A stretch of DNA of 43,534 bases. It comes from H111-94 sp034436045 (GTDB taxonomy: Bacteria; Chloroflexota; Ktedonobacteria; Ktedonobacterales; Ktedonobacteraceae). Of the stretch, positions 15,723 to 23,828 are shown in pieces. The position numbers and the translations under genes are program-made. The notes beneath the pieces are model-generated. The model ran no database searches and was not told the DNA's origin. It saw only the letters and a list, made by a program, of their open reading frames with translations. The stretch's first letter is position 1. Every line of letters starts with the position of its first letter. The DNA lies in contig DAOTVZ010000048.1 in NCBI GenBank assembly GCA_034436045.1, positions 1-43,534 on the forward strand, given 5' to 3'.

Positions 15723-17840
15723 ATGGTGTTGAAAGTTCATACAACACCGGCAGATACCACCGCCCCAAAGAAAAAGGCGGGCATGCTTCCCTGGTGGCTC
15801 TGCTGGGAAACCTATCTTATTTTACTGGTCGCAGGCTCCTTGCGCTTCTACAAGATCAACACCACCGAGTTTGATCAGGATCAGGCGATGCTCTTTCGTC
15901 TCGCGCATGACGCGGTCGCGCATGGCCTGCTCCCTGTCACCAGCAATGCCGCCTCTATCGGCATCTCTAATCCTCCCGGCGTGATCTATCTCTTCATGCC
16001 GGTTGCGCTCTTGACGGCAAACCCGATGTGGGGCGCGGTGCTTGTTGGCCTGTTTACGACTATCGCTGCCCTGCTCACCTACCTCTTCACACGCCATTAC
16101 TATGGCCGCATGGCTGGCACGATTGCGGCTCTGCTCTATGCTACCGCTGCCGAGCCGCTCAACTACGCCCGTTTCATCTGGCAACCCAACCTCATGCCCC
16201 CCTTCGTCGTACTCTTTATATTCACGCTCTTCATCGGCGTGGTCGAACGGCGCAAAGGCTGGCTGTTGCCCGCCCTGGTGCTTTTCGGCATCCTATACCA
16301 GATGCACCCGACAACCGTCCTGCTCGCCTTCCCATTCATACTTGCGCTACTACTCTCCCCCGGTACATTGCGCTGGCGCGACCTGTTCATCGCTATCGTG
16401 ATATTGCTCGTCCTCTTCTTTCCCTATCTCCTGTGGGAATACGTCACGAAATTCGCCGACCTGCGCACACTCTTTACGTTAAGCAAGCAGCACGCTAAGC
16501 TGGATAGTCAGGTTTTCTCCTTCTACCAACTCTTTCTCAGCCCCTTCGGCACGCCTCCAACGTATCCAACCTCTGTCGTGCGACGCCTCGTACCATATCT
16601 TTCCTGGCTGAAGACCGTCTTGCCCATGCTGGTGATCGGCGGTTTGCTAACAACATTGCTCCTCCTCATCAAACCACCTGCCAATCGCTGGCAGAGGTCA
16701 GTAGAGCCAACTCACCTGCCCTGGCCACGCTGGCTACGTGCCCTGTGGGCCGATCCCTACCGCTGTGGCCTGCTGGTACTGCTTATCTGGCAGATAGGGC
16801 CGGTGCTGGTGCTGCTGCGCCACTCGGTCGATCTGCACGCCCAATATTTCTTCTTGCTCATGCCCGGCCCATTCATTTTCATTGGGCTGTTCTTCTCGTC
16901 CCTGGTCAGGTGGATAGGCCACCTGTTGCGCAATCTGCCATCCCTGGCGGCTATCTTGCAGGCTGAATTCACCGCCTTCGCCGTCATACTTATTCTCACG
17001 CAATTCGTCGGAAGTGCCGCCGCCGTTTACGATACTAGTCACGGCAACTTCAGCGACCGCGCCTTCCAGCCCTATCCTTATCACAATGACTTGCAATCAT
17101 TAACCGGCGCGCTCCATCAGGCCGATCAACTGGCACAGCAACAGCATCTCAATCATGTCTACATTACGTCAGACGCTGCAACAGAAACGGCACTCAACTA
17201 TCTGGTAGCGCAAATGCACACACCCACAACACTTTTCAGCGCGAACTGCCTCGTCCTGCCTAATCCCGACGCTGGCCCGGCAGTGATGCTCGTCGGTCCC
17301 TATGACGACCTAACCAATGCCTTGCTCTCGCACTTTGCCGAGGCAACCCTGGTCGGGCACCTGCCACGCCTCGGTGGCCCACCATTCTCGCTCTATATTG
17401 TGCGAACGCCAGCAAGATCACAAACTAACCCGCAGGAGAGCTTTCCGCAGTATGCCCAGCTTCTTAATGGGACACTGATACCTTTCACCTTCCAACATCA
17501 GTCCCATCTCACAGCACTCTGGAGTATCCTCCGCAGCGCAGCACCTGCTTTGCGCACCAGCTACAACTACCAGATTCGCGCCACCCTGCCAGATAAACAA
17601 ACACATATAGCGCAGTGCGGGCTAACCTCGCTACGCCAGGGCGACCAGCTTGTGACGGCCTTCGGGATGCCGAGTGGCGCGGCGCAGCCGACAGAGGTCA
17701 CGCTGCAAACGGTCTATTTCGTACAAACACCAGTGAATCCAACCTACGGGCCATTCCATCTGGAGACAGATAGCGAGCAGAGTACCCCCTGGTATCCACG
17801 TCCCAGCGCAACCGGCAAGCTCTCAATCACAGTTCCATAA
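15723..17840 (+). CDS. GT39-like membrane glycosyltransferase (second of tandem pair)
   Basis: 705 residues. Same architecture as the preceding gene and clearly a duplicate: TEFDQDQAMLFRLAHDAVAHG (acidic motif Asp51/Asp53) against TEFDDDQAAVFGMAHNAVQHG, with shared RFIWQxNLxP, VVERRKGWL, LLLSPGTLRWRD, FPYLLWE and AQMHTPTTLF. About ten transmembrane helices, then a soluble C-terminal domain that shares LxRLGGPPFxLYIVR. GAGGAAGAGGA precedes the ATG. Lies 69 nt after the first copy with no visible terminator, so probably one transcript. Confidence 0.78.
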   Translation: MVLKVHTTPADTTAPKKKAGMLPWWLCWETYLILLVAGSLRFYKINTTEFDQDQAMLFRLAHDAVAHGLLPVTSNAASIGISNPPGVIYLFMPVALLTANPMWGAVLVGLFTTIAALLTYLFTRHYYGRMAGTIAALLYATAAEPLNYARFIWQPNLMPPFVVLFIFTLFIGVVERRKGWLLPALVLFGILYQMHPTTVLLAFPFILALLLSPGTLRWRDLFIAIVILLVLFFPYLLWEYVTKFADLRTLFTLSKQHAKLDSQVFSFYQLFLSPFGTPPTYPTSVVRRLVPYLSWLKTVLPMLVIGGLLTTLLLLIKPPANRWQRSVEPTHLPWPRWLRALWADPYRCGLLVLLIWQIGPVLVLLRHSVDLHAQYFFLLMPGPFIFIGLFFSSLVRWIGHLLRNLPSLAAILQAEFTAFAVILILTQFVGSAAAVYDTSHGNFSDRAFQPYPYHNDLQSLTGALHQADQLAQQQHLNHVYITSDAATETALNYLVAQMHTPTTLFSANCLVLPNPDAGPAVMLVGPYDDLTNALLSHFAEATLVGHLPRLGGPPFSLYIVRTPARSQTNPQESFPQYAQLLNGTLIPFTFQHQSHLTALWSILRSAAPALRTSYNYQIRATLPDKQTHIAQCGLTSLRQGDQLVTAFGMPSGAAQPTEVTLQTVYFVQTPVNPTYGPFHLETDSEQSTPWYPRPSATGKLSITVP

Positions 17841-17991
17841 GAAATACGAACTATCGGGTGCTTGCTCCCCCTGGCATAAGTTACTCACTAGCATAAACTG
17901 GACATCACTGATACAATACTATATGTAAAAGGATAGGGTGTAGCAGCATAAGATCGTGTCTGCCTTACGCTGGCTCGAAAGAAGGTCAGTT

Positions 17992-18456
17992 ATGAGCGTA
18001 AATAAAGGCAAAGGGAAACGAGAATGGGAATGGTTCCCACGCTGGGAGATGCCTTCTGACCCGGTCAAAGCGGTCTTCTGGTTTATGCAGTGGCTCCTCA
18101 TCGTCCTGGTACGCTACTTCTGGGTGCCGATTATCATCATGGCCATTTATGAGTGTGTTATCAATAGCGCAATTGGCGGCATCTTCTACGGCCTCATTAG
18201 CGGCATCATCACCGTGTTGATCGGACTCATCGTGTGGGGCATCTTGTATGCTCTACGGGTACTGATCCAGGTAAGTACCACCGTTTCACGCACTATCTCC
18301 GATATCAACGAGATGCAGCAACACTTCACAGAACGTGCCCGCAATCCCTACGGCCCCTTTACTCCGTTTAGAGAACCAGAACAAGAAGAGCGCATTGTCG
18401 AAGGAACCGTCACGAACCTGGAAGAAGAACGCCGAAAGCGACGCAAAGAACAATAA
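17992..18456 (+). CDS. Uncharacterised membrane protein, two hydrophobic segments
   Basis: 154 residues from the ATG at 17992, preferred over a GTG at 17956 because AGAAGGT lies just in front of it. Basic, Trp-rich N terminus (KGKGKREWEW), then hydrophobic segments at about 30-55 (FMQWLLIVLVRYFWVPIIIMAIY) and about 62-95, then a polar, Glu/Arg-rich cytoplasmic tail. No family recognised. A TACAAT at 17912-17917 is a possible -10. Confidence 0.65.
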   Translation: MSVNKGKGKREWEWFPRWEMPSDPVKAVFWFMQWLLIVLVRYFWVPIIIMAIYECVINSAIGGIFYGLISGIITVLIGLIVWGILYALRVLIQVSTTVSRTISDINEMQQHFTERARNPYGPFTPFREPEQEERIVEGTVTNLEEERRKRRKEQ

Positions 18457-18497
18457 GGATAATTAATCCAGAAAGATCATCAGTATACAAGGTAGGC

Positions 18498-18541
18498 TTG
18501 ACAACGGCAAATTATTCAAGTATTCTATTGAATAAGGGAAT
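18498..18541 (+). promoter_or_regulatory. Promoter with ATTC/GAAT operator array, upstream of the ArsR-rhodanese gene
   Basis: TTGACA (18498-18503), 17-nt spacer, TATTCT (18521-18526). The -10 is embedded in symmetric half-sites spaced exactly 8 nt apart: ATTC at 18514 and 18522, GAAT at 18530 and 18538. The longest palindrome is TTATTCAA (18512-18519) with TTGAATAA (18528-18535), perfect 8-bp arms centred on the -10. A repressor bound here would block the promoter. The natural candidate is the ArsR protein encoded 120 nt downstream. Confidence 0.7.
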
Positions 18542-18664
18542 ATTTGTATAGCTTGTGCAAGGCCAGGGAGCTTTCATGCACGCCTCACCTTCCTCAACAT
18601 ATGCGAGACATCTCTGCCGATAAACAGTTCACATATTTCATGTTCAGAAGAGGAACAGAACACT

Positions 18665-19363
18665 ATGGACTCCGTTGAAAAACGTGCTTTTAAGCTTGAG
18701 CTATATGAGCAGTTTGCGCGCATTGGTAAAGCTCTGGCCAATGCTCACCGGCTGGAATTGCTTGACGTGCTTGCGCAGTGTGAACGCAGCGTGGAAGCGC
18801 TGGCGCAGGAGACGGGACTCTCGGTGGCAAATGCCTCGCAGCACTTGCGCATCCTGCTGGCGGCCCATCTCGTAGAGGTGAGACGTGAGGGCGTGTCCAT
18901 GTACTATCGTCTGGCTGATGATAGCGTGTTGACACTCTGGCACGCGCTACGCACAGTTGGAGAAGCCCAGCTTGCCGAGATTGATCGGGTCGTAGAAACC
19001 TATTTACATCATCGCAACTACTTGCATCCTCTCACCGCCCAGGAACTCTTCGAGCGCTTGCAGGATGAGGAGGTGATAGTTCTCGACGTGCGTCCGAGCG
19101 AGGAATATCGGGCAGGCCATCTTCCACAGGCGCGCTCGCTCCCCGTTACGGAATTAGCGGCTCGCCTCTCAGAACTTCCACCCGACAAAGAGATTGTGGC
19201 GTATTGTCGTGGCCCGTACTGTGTCTTTGCCGATGAGGCCGTGAGCCTCTTACGTCAGCACGGCTACCGCGCCCGCCGCTTGCAAGAGGGGCCAGCCGAT
19301 TGGCGTTTGCTTGGATTTCCCATAGCAGTAGGTGACTCTGAAGCAGTAGGCGATCATGAATAA
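18665..19363 (+). CDS. ArsR-family regulator fused to rhodanese domain
   Basis: 232 residues. Residues about 10-95 are an ArsR-type winged helix (AHRLELLDVLAQCERSVEAL, recognition helix in SVANASQHLRILLAAHLVEV, wing REGVSMYYRLAD). Residues about 125-225 are a rhodanese domain with catalytic-type loop CRGPYC (Cys181, Cys186). ArsR-rhodanese fusions are thought to sense sulfane sulfur, with Cys persulfidation relieving repression; that role is inferred here and agrees with the neighbouring persulfide-handling gene. Probably autoregulated through the palindrome overlapping its promoter. The next gene starts 12 nt after its stop, with AAGGAGG between them. Confidence 0.9.
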   Translation: MDSVEKRAFKLELYEQFARIGKALANAHRLELLDVLAQCERSVEALAQETGLSVANASQHLRILLAAHLVEVRREGVSMYYRLADDSVLTLWHALRTVGEAQLAEIDRVVETYLHHRNYLHPLTAQELFERLQDEEVIVLDVRPSEEYRAGHLPQARSLPVTELAARLSELPPDKEIVAYCRGPYCVFADEAVSLLRQHGYRARRLQEGPADWRLLGFPIAVGDSEAVGDHE

Positions 19364-19375
19364 GGAGGAAGTGCG

Positions 19376-20482
19376 ATGACCCCCACGATCACCGTTGAAG
19401 AACTACGAGCCTTGCTTGAAAAGGGTGCGCCCGTCACTATTCTTGATATACGCCCAACGCAAGACTTTCTTGACTGGCATATTCCCGGCAGTCTCCATGT
19501 GGACGCCTATGATGCGCTCAAAGCACATGATCCAACGGCGCTAACTGTCGTGGAACTTCCGACCGATCAGCCTGTTGTGACCGTGTGCGCCAGTGGCAAA
19601 ATCAGTCAAATTGCCGCCGACTTCCTTGCAACTCACGGCTTTCACGCCTTTTCCCTGGAAGGTGGCATGAAAGCCTGGAGTCTTGCCTGGAGTAGTGCCG
19701 AGATTACTGTCAACAATGCTCCAGTACATATTATCCAGGTGCGGCGCACGGGCAAAGGCTGTCTTTCCTACCTCATCGGCATAGAGAAAGAAGCCTTCGT
19801 CATCGATGCCTCCCTCGACCCGCAGGTGTATCTCGATCTGGCGAGAAAGCGGGGCTGGCACATTACCCGCGTCTTCGACACGCATATTCATGCCGACCAT
19901 CTCTCCCGTTCACGCCAACTCGCTGAACGGAGCGGAGCCATACTCCTGCTGCCCGACCAACAACGGGCATCGTTTCCCTTTACGGCCTTGCACGATGGCG
20001 ACACCATCGTCACAAAAGACATGATGTTGACAGCGCTGCACACACCGGGACACACACTGGAGAGTACCTGCTATCTACTCAACCATGCTTTTCTCTTTAC
20101 CGGTGACACACTCTTTTCCACCAGTGTTGGGCGTCCCGACTTGCACGCTGATGAGCAGGAAGCACGGGCACGGGCCGCACTACTCTATCACAGCCTACAC
20201 AAGCTGCTCGCTCTACCCGCAGAGACGTTCATTCTGCCAGGGCACACAAGCCAGCCTGTCCCTTTTGATGGTGTGCCCATTGGCGCGCGACTTGCCGAGA
20301 TCGACGAACAGGTCGATCTCTTACATGTGAGGCGAACGGTGTTTGTCGAGACGCTGATACAGCGTCTTCCTCCAACTCCACCCAACTACGAACGTATTAC
20401 GCAACTCAACGAAGCAGGGTTCCTTCCTGATGAGGATATTACAGAATTAGAAGCAGGAGCTAATCGCTGTGCCATCACTTAG
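19376..20482 (+). CDS. Rhodanese-metallo-beta-lactamase fusion, persulfide dioxygenase-like
   Basis: 368 residues. Residues 1-110 are a rhodanese domain with Cys71 in VTVCASGK. Residues about 115-360 are a metallo-beta-lactamase fold with THIHADHL (His170, His172, Asp174, His175), LHTPGHT (His226) and FTGDTLF (Asp244), closest in pattern to ETHE1-type persulfide dioxygenases, which oxidise glutathione (or another low-molecular-weight) persulfide to sulfite with Fe(II) and O2. Known dioxygenase-rhodanese fusions usually carry the rhodanese domain at the C terminus; here it is N-terminal. AAGGAGG precedes the ATG. Overlaps the MFS gene by 14 nt. Confidence 0.85.
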   Translation: MTPTITVEELRALLEKGAPVTILDIRPTQDFLDWHIPGSLHVDAYDALKAHDPTALTVVELPTDQPVVTVCASGKISQIAADFLATHGFHAFSLEGGMKAWSLAWSSAEITVNNAPVHIIQVRRTGKGCLSYLIGIEKEAFVIDASLDPQVYLDLARKRGWHITRVFDTHIHADHLSRSRQLAERSGAILLLPDQQRASFPFTALHDGDTIVTKDMMLTALHTPGHTLESTCYLLNHAFLFTGDTLFSTSVGRPDLHADEQEARARAALLYHSLHKLLALPAETFILPGHTSQPVPFDGVPIGARLAEIDEQVDLLHVRRTVFVETLIQRLPPTPPNYERITQLNEAGFLPDEDITELEAGANRCAIT

Positions 20483-21788
20483 ACCCTCATTATCTCAACC
20501 TGCAACACCGGTAATTCAACTTGGCCTACGCCCCAATCTGGTACAGTTTAGCCTGCTAGCCACAATCACCTGTGGTGTGGGGCTGGTAGTTGGAGTCGAG
20601 CGTGTCGTCGTGCCGGTGCTGGCGAAACATGACTTTGGTATTGCCTCGTTCGTGGCAACGCTGGCTTTTATCGTCAGTTTCGGCTTTGTCAAAGCAGCTC
20701 TCAACCTGATTGCAGGCCGTCTAGCCGACCACATCGGGCGTAAAACGCTGCTTGTGCTGGGATGGGTGATCGTGTTACCGGTACCGTTTCTGGTCATCTT
20801 CGCGCCATCCTGGGGCTGGGTGGTAGCGGCTAATGTGCTGCTCGGTATGAATCAGGGACTGGCCTGGACGATGACGGTGACGAGTAAGATCGACCTCGTT
20901 GGCCCGAAGCAGCGCGGTCTGGCAATGGGCATCAACGAGTTCTCCGGCTATGCGGGCGTGTCGCTGGGAGGGTTTGTAGGAGGCTACCTGGGCAGTCTCT
21001 TTGGCCTGCGCGTTGCCCCTTTCCTTTTTGTACTGATCATCAGCCTGCTCATGCTGCTGGCTTCGCAATTCTTTGTGCGCGAGACACTCCCTTTTACGCA
21101 TATGGAAATGCAACAGCCTACACAGCGCCAGCAATCGAGCGCCAAAATAGAGTATGCACTATCGGATAATGTACGCCCTGGTTTTGCCACCATTTTTGCG
21201 TTGACGACCTGGGGAGATCAGGCGTTAGCAGCAGCTTCGCAGGCAGGGCTGATCGAAAAATTCACCGATACGCTGGCCTGGGGGCTATTTCCGCTCTACT
21301 TCGCCAGTCGCGGACTCTCTCCCGCCGCGATTGGAGCAGTTGTCGCGGCATACACAGGCACATGGGCTGTTTTGCAAATCTACACCGGTCATCTCACCGA
21401 CCGTCTTGGGCGCAAATGGCCTATTGCCTGTGGCATGTGGCTGGCGGCTGGCGGCATCATTATCGTGGCCATAACGAGGCTGCTCCTCTGGTGGGTGATC
21501 GGAGCGATTATCATGGGCATCGGGATGGCCCTGCTCTACCCGACGTTGCTGGCTGCCGTCAGCGACGTGGCAGCTCCGCAGTGGCGGGCCACCTCACTAG
21601 GGGTCTATCGGCTCTGGCGTGATAGTGGCTATGCTTTCGGCGCGCTCGCCATCGGTATTGTCGCGGATGCCTTTGGTCTGCTGGCTGGCTTCTGGTTCTC
21701 TGCCGCTATCATGATCGCAAGCGGCGCAGTGGTGGCACTCCTCATGTACGAAACGCTCCCATCGCGGCGCGTCGTCCATCCGGCATAG
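20469..21788 (+). CDS. Major facilitator superfamily transporter
   Basis: 439 residues from a GTG start, 14 nt inside the end of the previous gene, with AGGAG 9-10 nt upstream. Twelve hydrophobic segments in two halves separated by a polar loop (about 210-235). MFS motif A appears as AGRLADHIGRK between helices 2 and 3 and again as TGHLTDRLGRK in the second half. Substrate unknown; location in the persulfide cluster suggests sulfite, thiosulfate or another sulfur compound, or export of a toxic intermediate (inference). Confidence 0.88.
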   Translation: MPSLRPSLSQPATPVIQLGLRPNLVQFSLLATITCGVGLVVGVERVVVPVLAKHDFGIASFVATLAFIVSFGFVKAALNLIAGRLADHIGRKTLLVLGWVIVLPVPFLVIFAPSWGWVVAANVLLGMNQGLAWTMTVTSKIDLVGPKQRGLAMGINEFSGYAGVSLGGFVGGYLGSLFGLRVAPFLFVLIISLLMLLASQFFVRETLPFTHMEMQQPTQRQQSSAKIEYALSDNVRPGFATIFALTTWGDQALAAASQAGLIEKFTDTLAWGLFPLYFASRGLSPAAIGAVVAAYTGTWAVLQIYTGHLTDRLGRKWPIACGMWLAAGGIIIVAITRLLLWWVIGAIIMGIGMALLYPTLLAAVSDVAAPQWRATSLGVYRLWRDSGYAFGALAIGIVADAFGLLAGFWFSAAIMIASGAVVALLMYETLPSRRVVHPA

Positions 21789-21815
21789 GAACGGAACCTT
21801 CGCCCAGACACAGCT

Positions 21816-21835
21816 CTCCTGGTTGCGCCCAGGAG
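21816..21835 (+). terminator. Short hairpin after the MFS gene
   Basis: CTCCTGG / CCAGGAG, 7-bp perfect stem, 6-nt loop, 28 nt after the stop codon. No U tract, so it may be a processing or partial termination site. Confidence 0.35.
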
Positions 21836-21885
21836 TGATGACCGGTAAATATTACCCTCTACAAACGTGTGAAGAGGAGAGAACC

Positions 21886-21999
21886 ATGCTACAGGTCCTG
21901 CTGTCAAGAAAGATGCACCACTTATCCAGGAAAGTGGGGAAGGAAAAGATTCTATGCGCATCTCACCGTCGCCGGAGATACATACACCCACCGAGATAG
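21886..21999 (+). CDS. Possible 37-residue leader ORF overlapping the DoxX gene start
   Basis: ATG at 21886 preceded by GAGGAGAG at good distance; 37 codons, ending inside the next gene in another frame. The product is basic (several Arg, His, Lys) with no recognisable family. Could be a short upstream ORF that influences translation of the downstream gene, or chance. Confidence 0.2.
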   Translation: MLQVLLSRKMHHLSRKVGKEKILCASHRRRRYIHPPR

Positions 22000-22517
22000 C
22001 CAGCACTGCGACCTCAGCCCCACCGGTACTCGGTGAGCGCAGCCTTATGCTGATAGCCGTCGTGCGCATTTTCGTCGGCTTACTCTGGTTTCAACAACTG
22101 GCCTGGAAAATGCCGCCAACATTTGCCGGGCTGCACAGCTATGTGGTCAAAGAGGCACAATATACGTTCATTCCTGGTTATGCCTTTATCCTCAGAAATA
22201 TTTTTCTGACCCACTTTCTCGTCTTAGGCACATTTGTCTGGAGCGCCGAGTGCCTCGTTGGACTGCTACTGCTCTTTGGACTGTTCAGCCGCCTCGGCGG
22301 GCTGCTGGCAACGATCCTCGCCTTCCAGCTCTACGCGGGCCTGGCCTATGCACCCGGCGAGTGGTACTGGACATATGGCATGCTGGTGCTGTTGGGTCTG
22401 ACCCTCATCGCGGTTCCCAGCGGGCGTCGCCTGGGCATCGATCAACTGCTCGCGCCGCGTCTGCAACAGACCGCGCGAAAGAGTTCTCTCGCGCGCATTG
22501 CCTCATGGTTCGTCTAA
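21954..22517 (+). CDS. DoxX/DoxD-family membrane protein (thiosulfate:quinone oxidoreductase-type subunit)
   Basis: 187 residues with about four membrane helices. The first helix begins near residue 32 (LIAVVRIFVGLLWFQQLAWKMPP), a typical DoxX/DoxD start; later LLLLFGLFSRLGGLLATIL and YWTYGMLVLLGLTLIAVPSGRRLGID match the family C-terminal half. In archaea DoxD and DoxA form thiosulfate:quinone oxidoreductase. Its place after the persulfide dioxygenase-like gene supports a role in oxidation of sulfur compounds, but many DoxX proteins act in other redox settings. GGAAGG lies before the ATG. Confidence 0.78.
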   Translation: MRISPSPEIHTPTEIASTATSAPPVLGERSLMLIAVVRIFVGLLWFQQLAWKMPPTFAGLHSYVVKEAQYTFIPGYAFILRNIFLTHFLVLGTFVWSAECLVGLLLLFGLFSRLGGLLATILAFQLYAGLAYAPGEWYWTYGMLVLLGLTLIAVPSGRRLGIDQLLAPRLQQTARKSSLARIASWFV

Positions 22518-22539
22518 AGGAATTCAAGAAAGGAATCGT

Positions 22540-22989
22540 ATGCAGTCTACAGTAAAACTCGGCGTGCGCGCCGGAGCGCTGGCCGGCCTGCTGCTGGTTG
22601 GCCTCTTCTTCGCCGACTATGGCCCCGCTACCAACCTTAACACGGAGGCACATTGGGTAGCCCTCTCCGGCAATGCCTTTAGCAAAGTAATCGGGGCGCT
22701 ACTTTTGATCGTGTTGGGCGCGCTCTTCGGCGGCTTCTTTGGCCTGGTGATGCGCCGTCAGCCGACCACGCTCGCGCGTTTCATCGTCGTGGGATTGCTC
22801 ACCGGTCTGCTCTGGTGGGGGGTGTTGGTACTGCTGGTCAGTGGTCTGCTCTGGCATATTCAGCAGTCACCCTATGGCGTGCTGTTCTGGCTCATAACAA
22901 GCCTGGTGTACGGCCTGGTATTAGGGAGTATTACAGGAAATATGACAAGAGAGGTACAACGGGCACAATACGAGGGAGCACGCGCATGA
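22540..22989 (+). CDS. Small four-helix membrane protein, unknown function
   Basis: 149 residues from the ATG at 22540, preceded by GAAAGGA; an in-frame ATG 14 codons upstream overlaps the previous gene and lacks a ribosome site. Four hydrophobic segments (about 8-24, 42-65, 75-98, 107-128) and a short polar C terminus. No family recognised. Its stop overlaps the next start (ATGA), so it is translationally coupled to the nucleoside phosphorylase gene. Confidence 0.7.
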   Translation: MQSTVKLGVRAGALAGLLLVGLFFADYGPATNLNTEAHWVALSGNAFSKVIGALLLIVLGALFGGFFGLVMRRQPTTLARFIVVGLLTGLLWWGVLVLLVSGLLWHIQQSPYGVLFWLITSLVYGLVLGSITGNMTREVQRAQYEGARA

Positions 22990-23798
22990 ACTATCGTCAG
23001 CAGACTCCACCTTCCTTTCCACTTCTGGCCCGCAAAGACTATACCGCGCCTTCCATCTTCACGCCGGAAAATCTACTACGAGAGGCACGCCGCCAGAAAG
23101 GACTGGCCGAGGGAGCCGTCCCCGCGCTCTGTGTGCTGGACCCGGACGGCGACCTGGTAGACTATTTGTGCGCCACGGGGCAAGCGCGGCCTCATCCGCA
23201 CTGGGCTTGCTATCATACAACGCTCTTCACCTGGGAGCAAGACGGGATCGAGATCGGGATTATCGGGCGAGCCGTTGGTGCCTCGTTCGCTGTACTGGTA
23301 GCCGAGGAACTCTTCGCCTCCGGTTGTCAATTGCTTATCAGCATCACCTCAGCAGGACAACTCTTCGAGGTAGCACAACCGCCCTACATTGTCCTGATTG
23401 AGCGTGCGTTACGCGATGAAGGCACCAGTTATCACTACCTTTCTCCATCAGACTACAGTACACTCAACCCGACCATTCGTGAGCATCTTCTGGTCGGCTG
23501 GGATCAGACATGCCAGCCACTCTTCACGGGAGACGCCTGGACGACTGATGCGCCATTCCGCGAAACAGAGGCCATGATCGCATGGGGGCGCACGCAGGGC
23601 CTCCTGGCGATTGAGATGGAAGCGGCGGCACTCTACGCACTGGCGGAAGCCAAAGGCTATGCCATCATCTGCTTTGCGCACATCACCAATCAAATGGCCT
23701 TGCAAGAAGGCGACTTCGAGAAAGGCGTGGCCAACGGTAGCCTCACCGCGCTCTCGGTGATTCAGCAAACGGCACGGGCACTCAGGCTTACTCGCTAG
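22986..23798 (+). CDS. Nucleoside phosphorylase family protein
   Basis: 270 residues from the ATG at 22986, which overlaps the previous stop by four bases and has GAGGGAG upstream. Matches the PNP/UDP phosphorylase fold: SITSAGQLF as phosphate/substrate loop and the conserved ribose-binding motif in LLAIEMEAAALYALAEAKG. The family cleaves purine nucleosides or uridine with phosphate to the free base and ribose-1-phosphate. The closest relatives in this subgroup are often called uridine phosphorylase-like; exact substrate not set. Confidence 0.82.
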   Translation: MNYRQQTPPSFPLLARKDYTAPSIFTPENLLREARRQKGLAEGAVPALCVLDPDGDLVDYLCATGQARPHPHWACYHTTLFTWEQDGIEIGIIGRAVGASFAVLVAEELFASGCQLLISITSAGQLFEVAQPPYIVLIERALRDEGTSYHYLSPSDYSTLNPTIREHLLVGWDQTCQPLFTGDAWTTDAPFRETEAMIAWGRTQGLLAIEMEAAALYALAEAKGYAIICFAHITNQMALQEGDFEKGVANGSLTALSVIQQTARALRLTR

Positions 23799-23828
23799 CT
23801 CGCCTTCCAGGGCGTCCCGTGCCATTGC

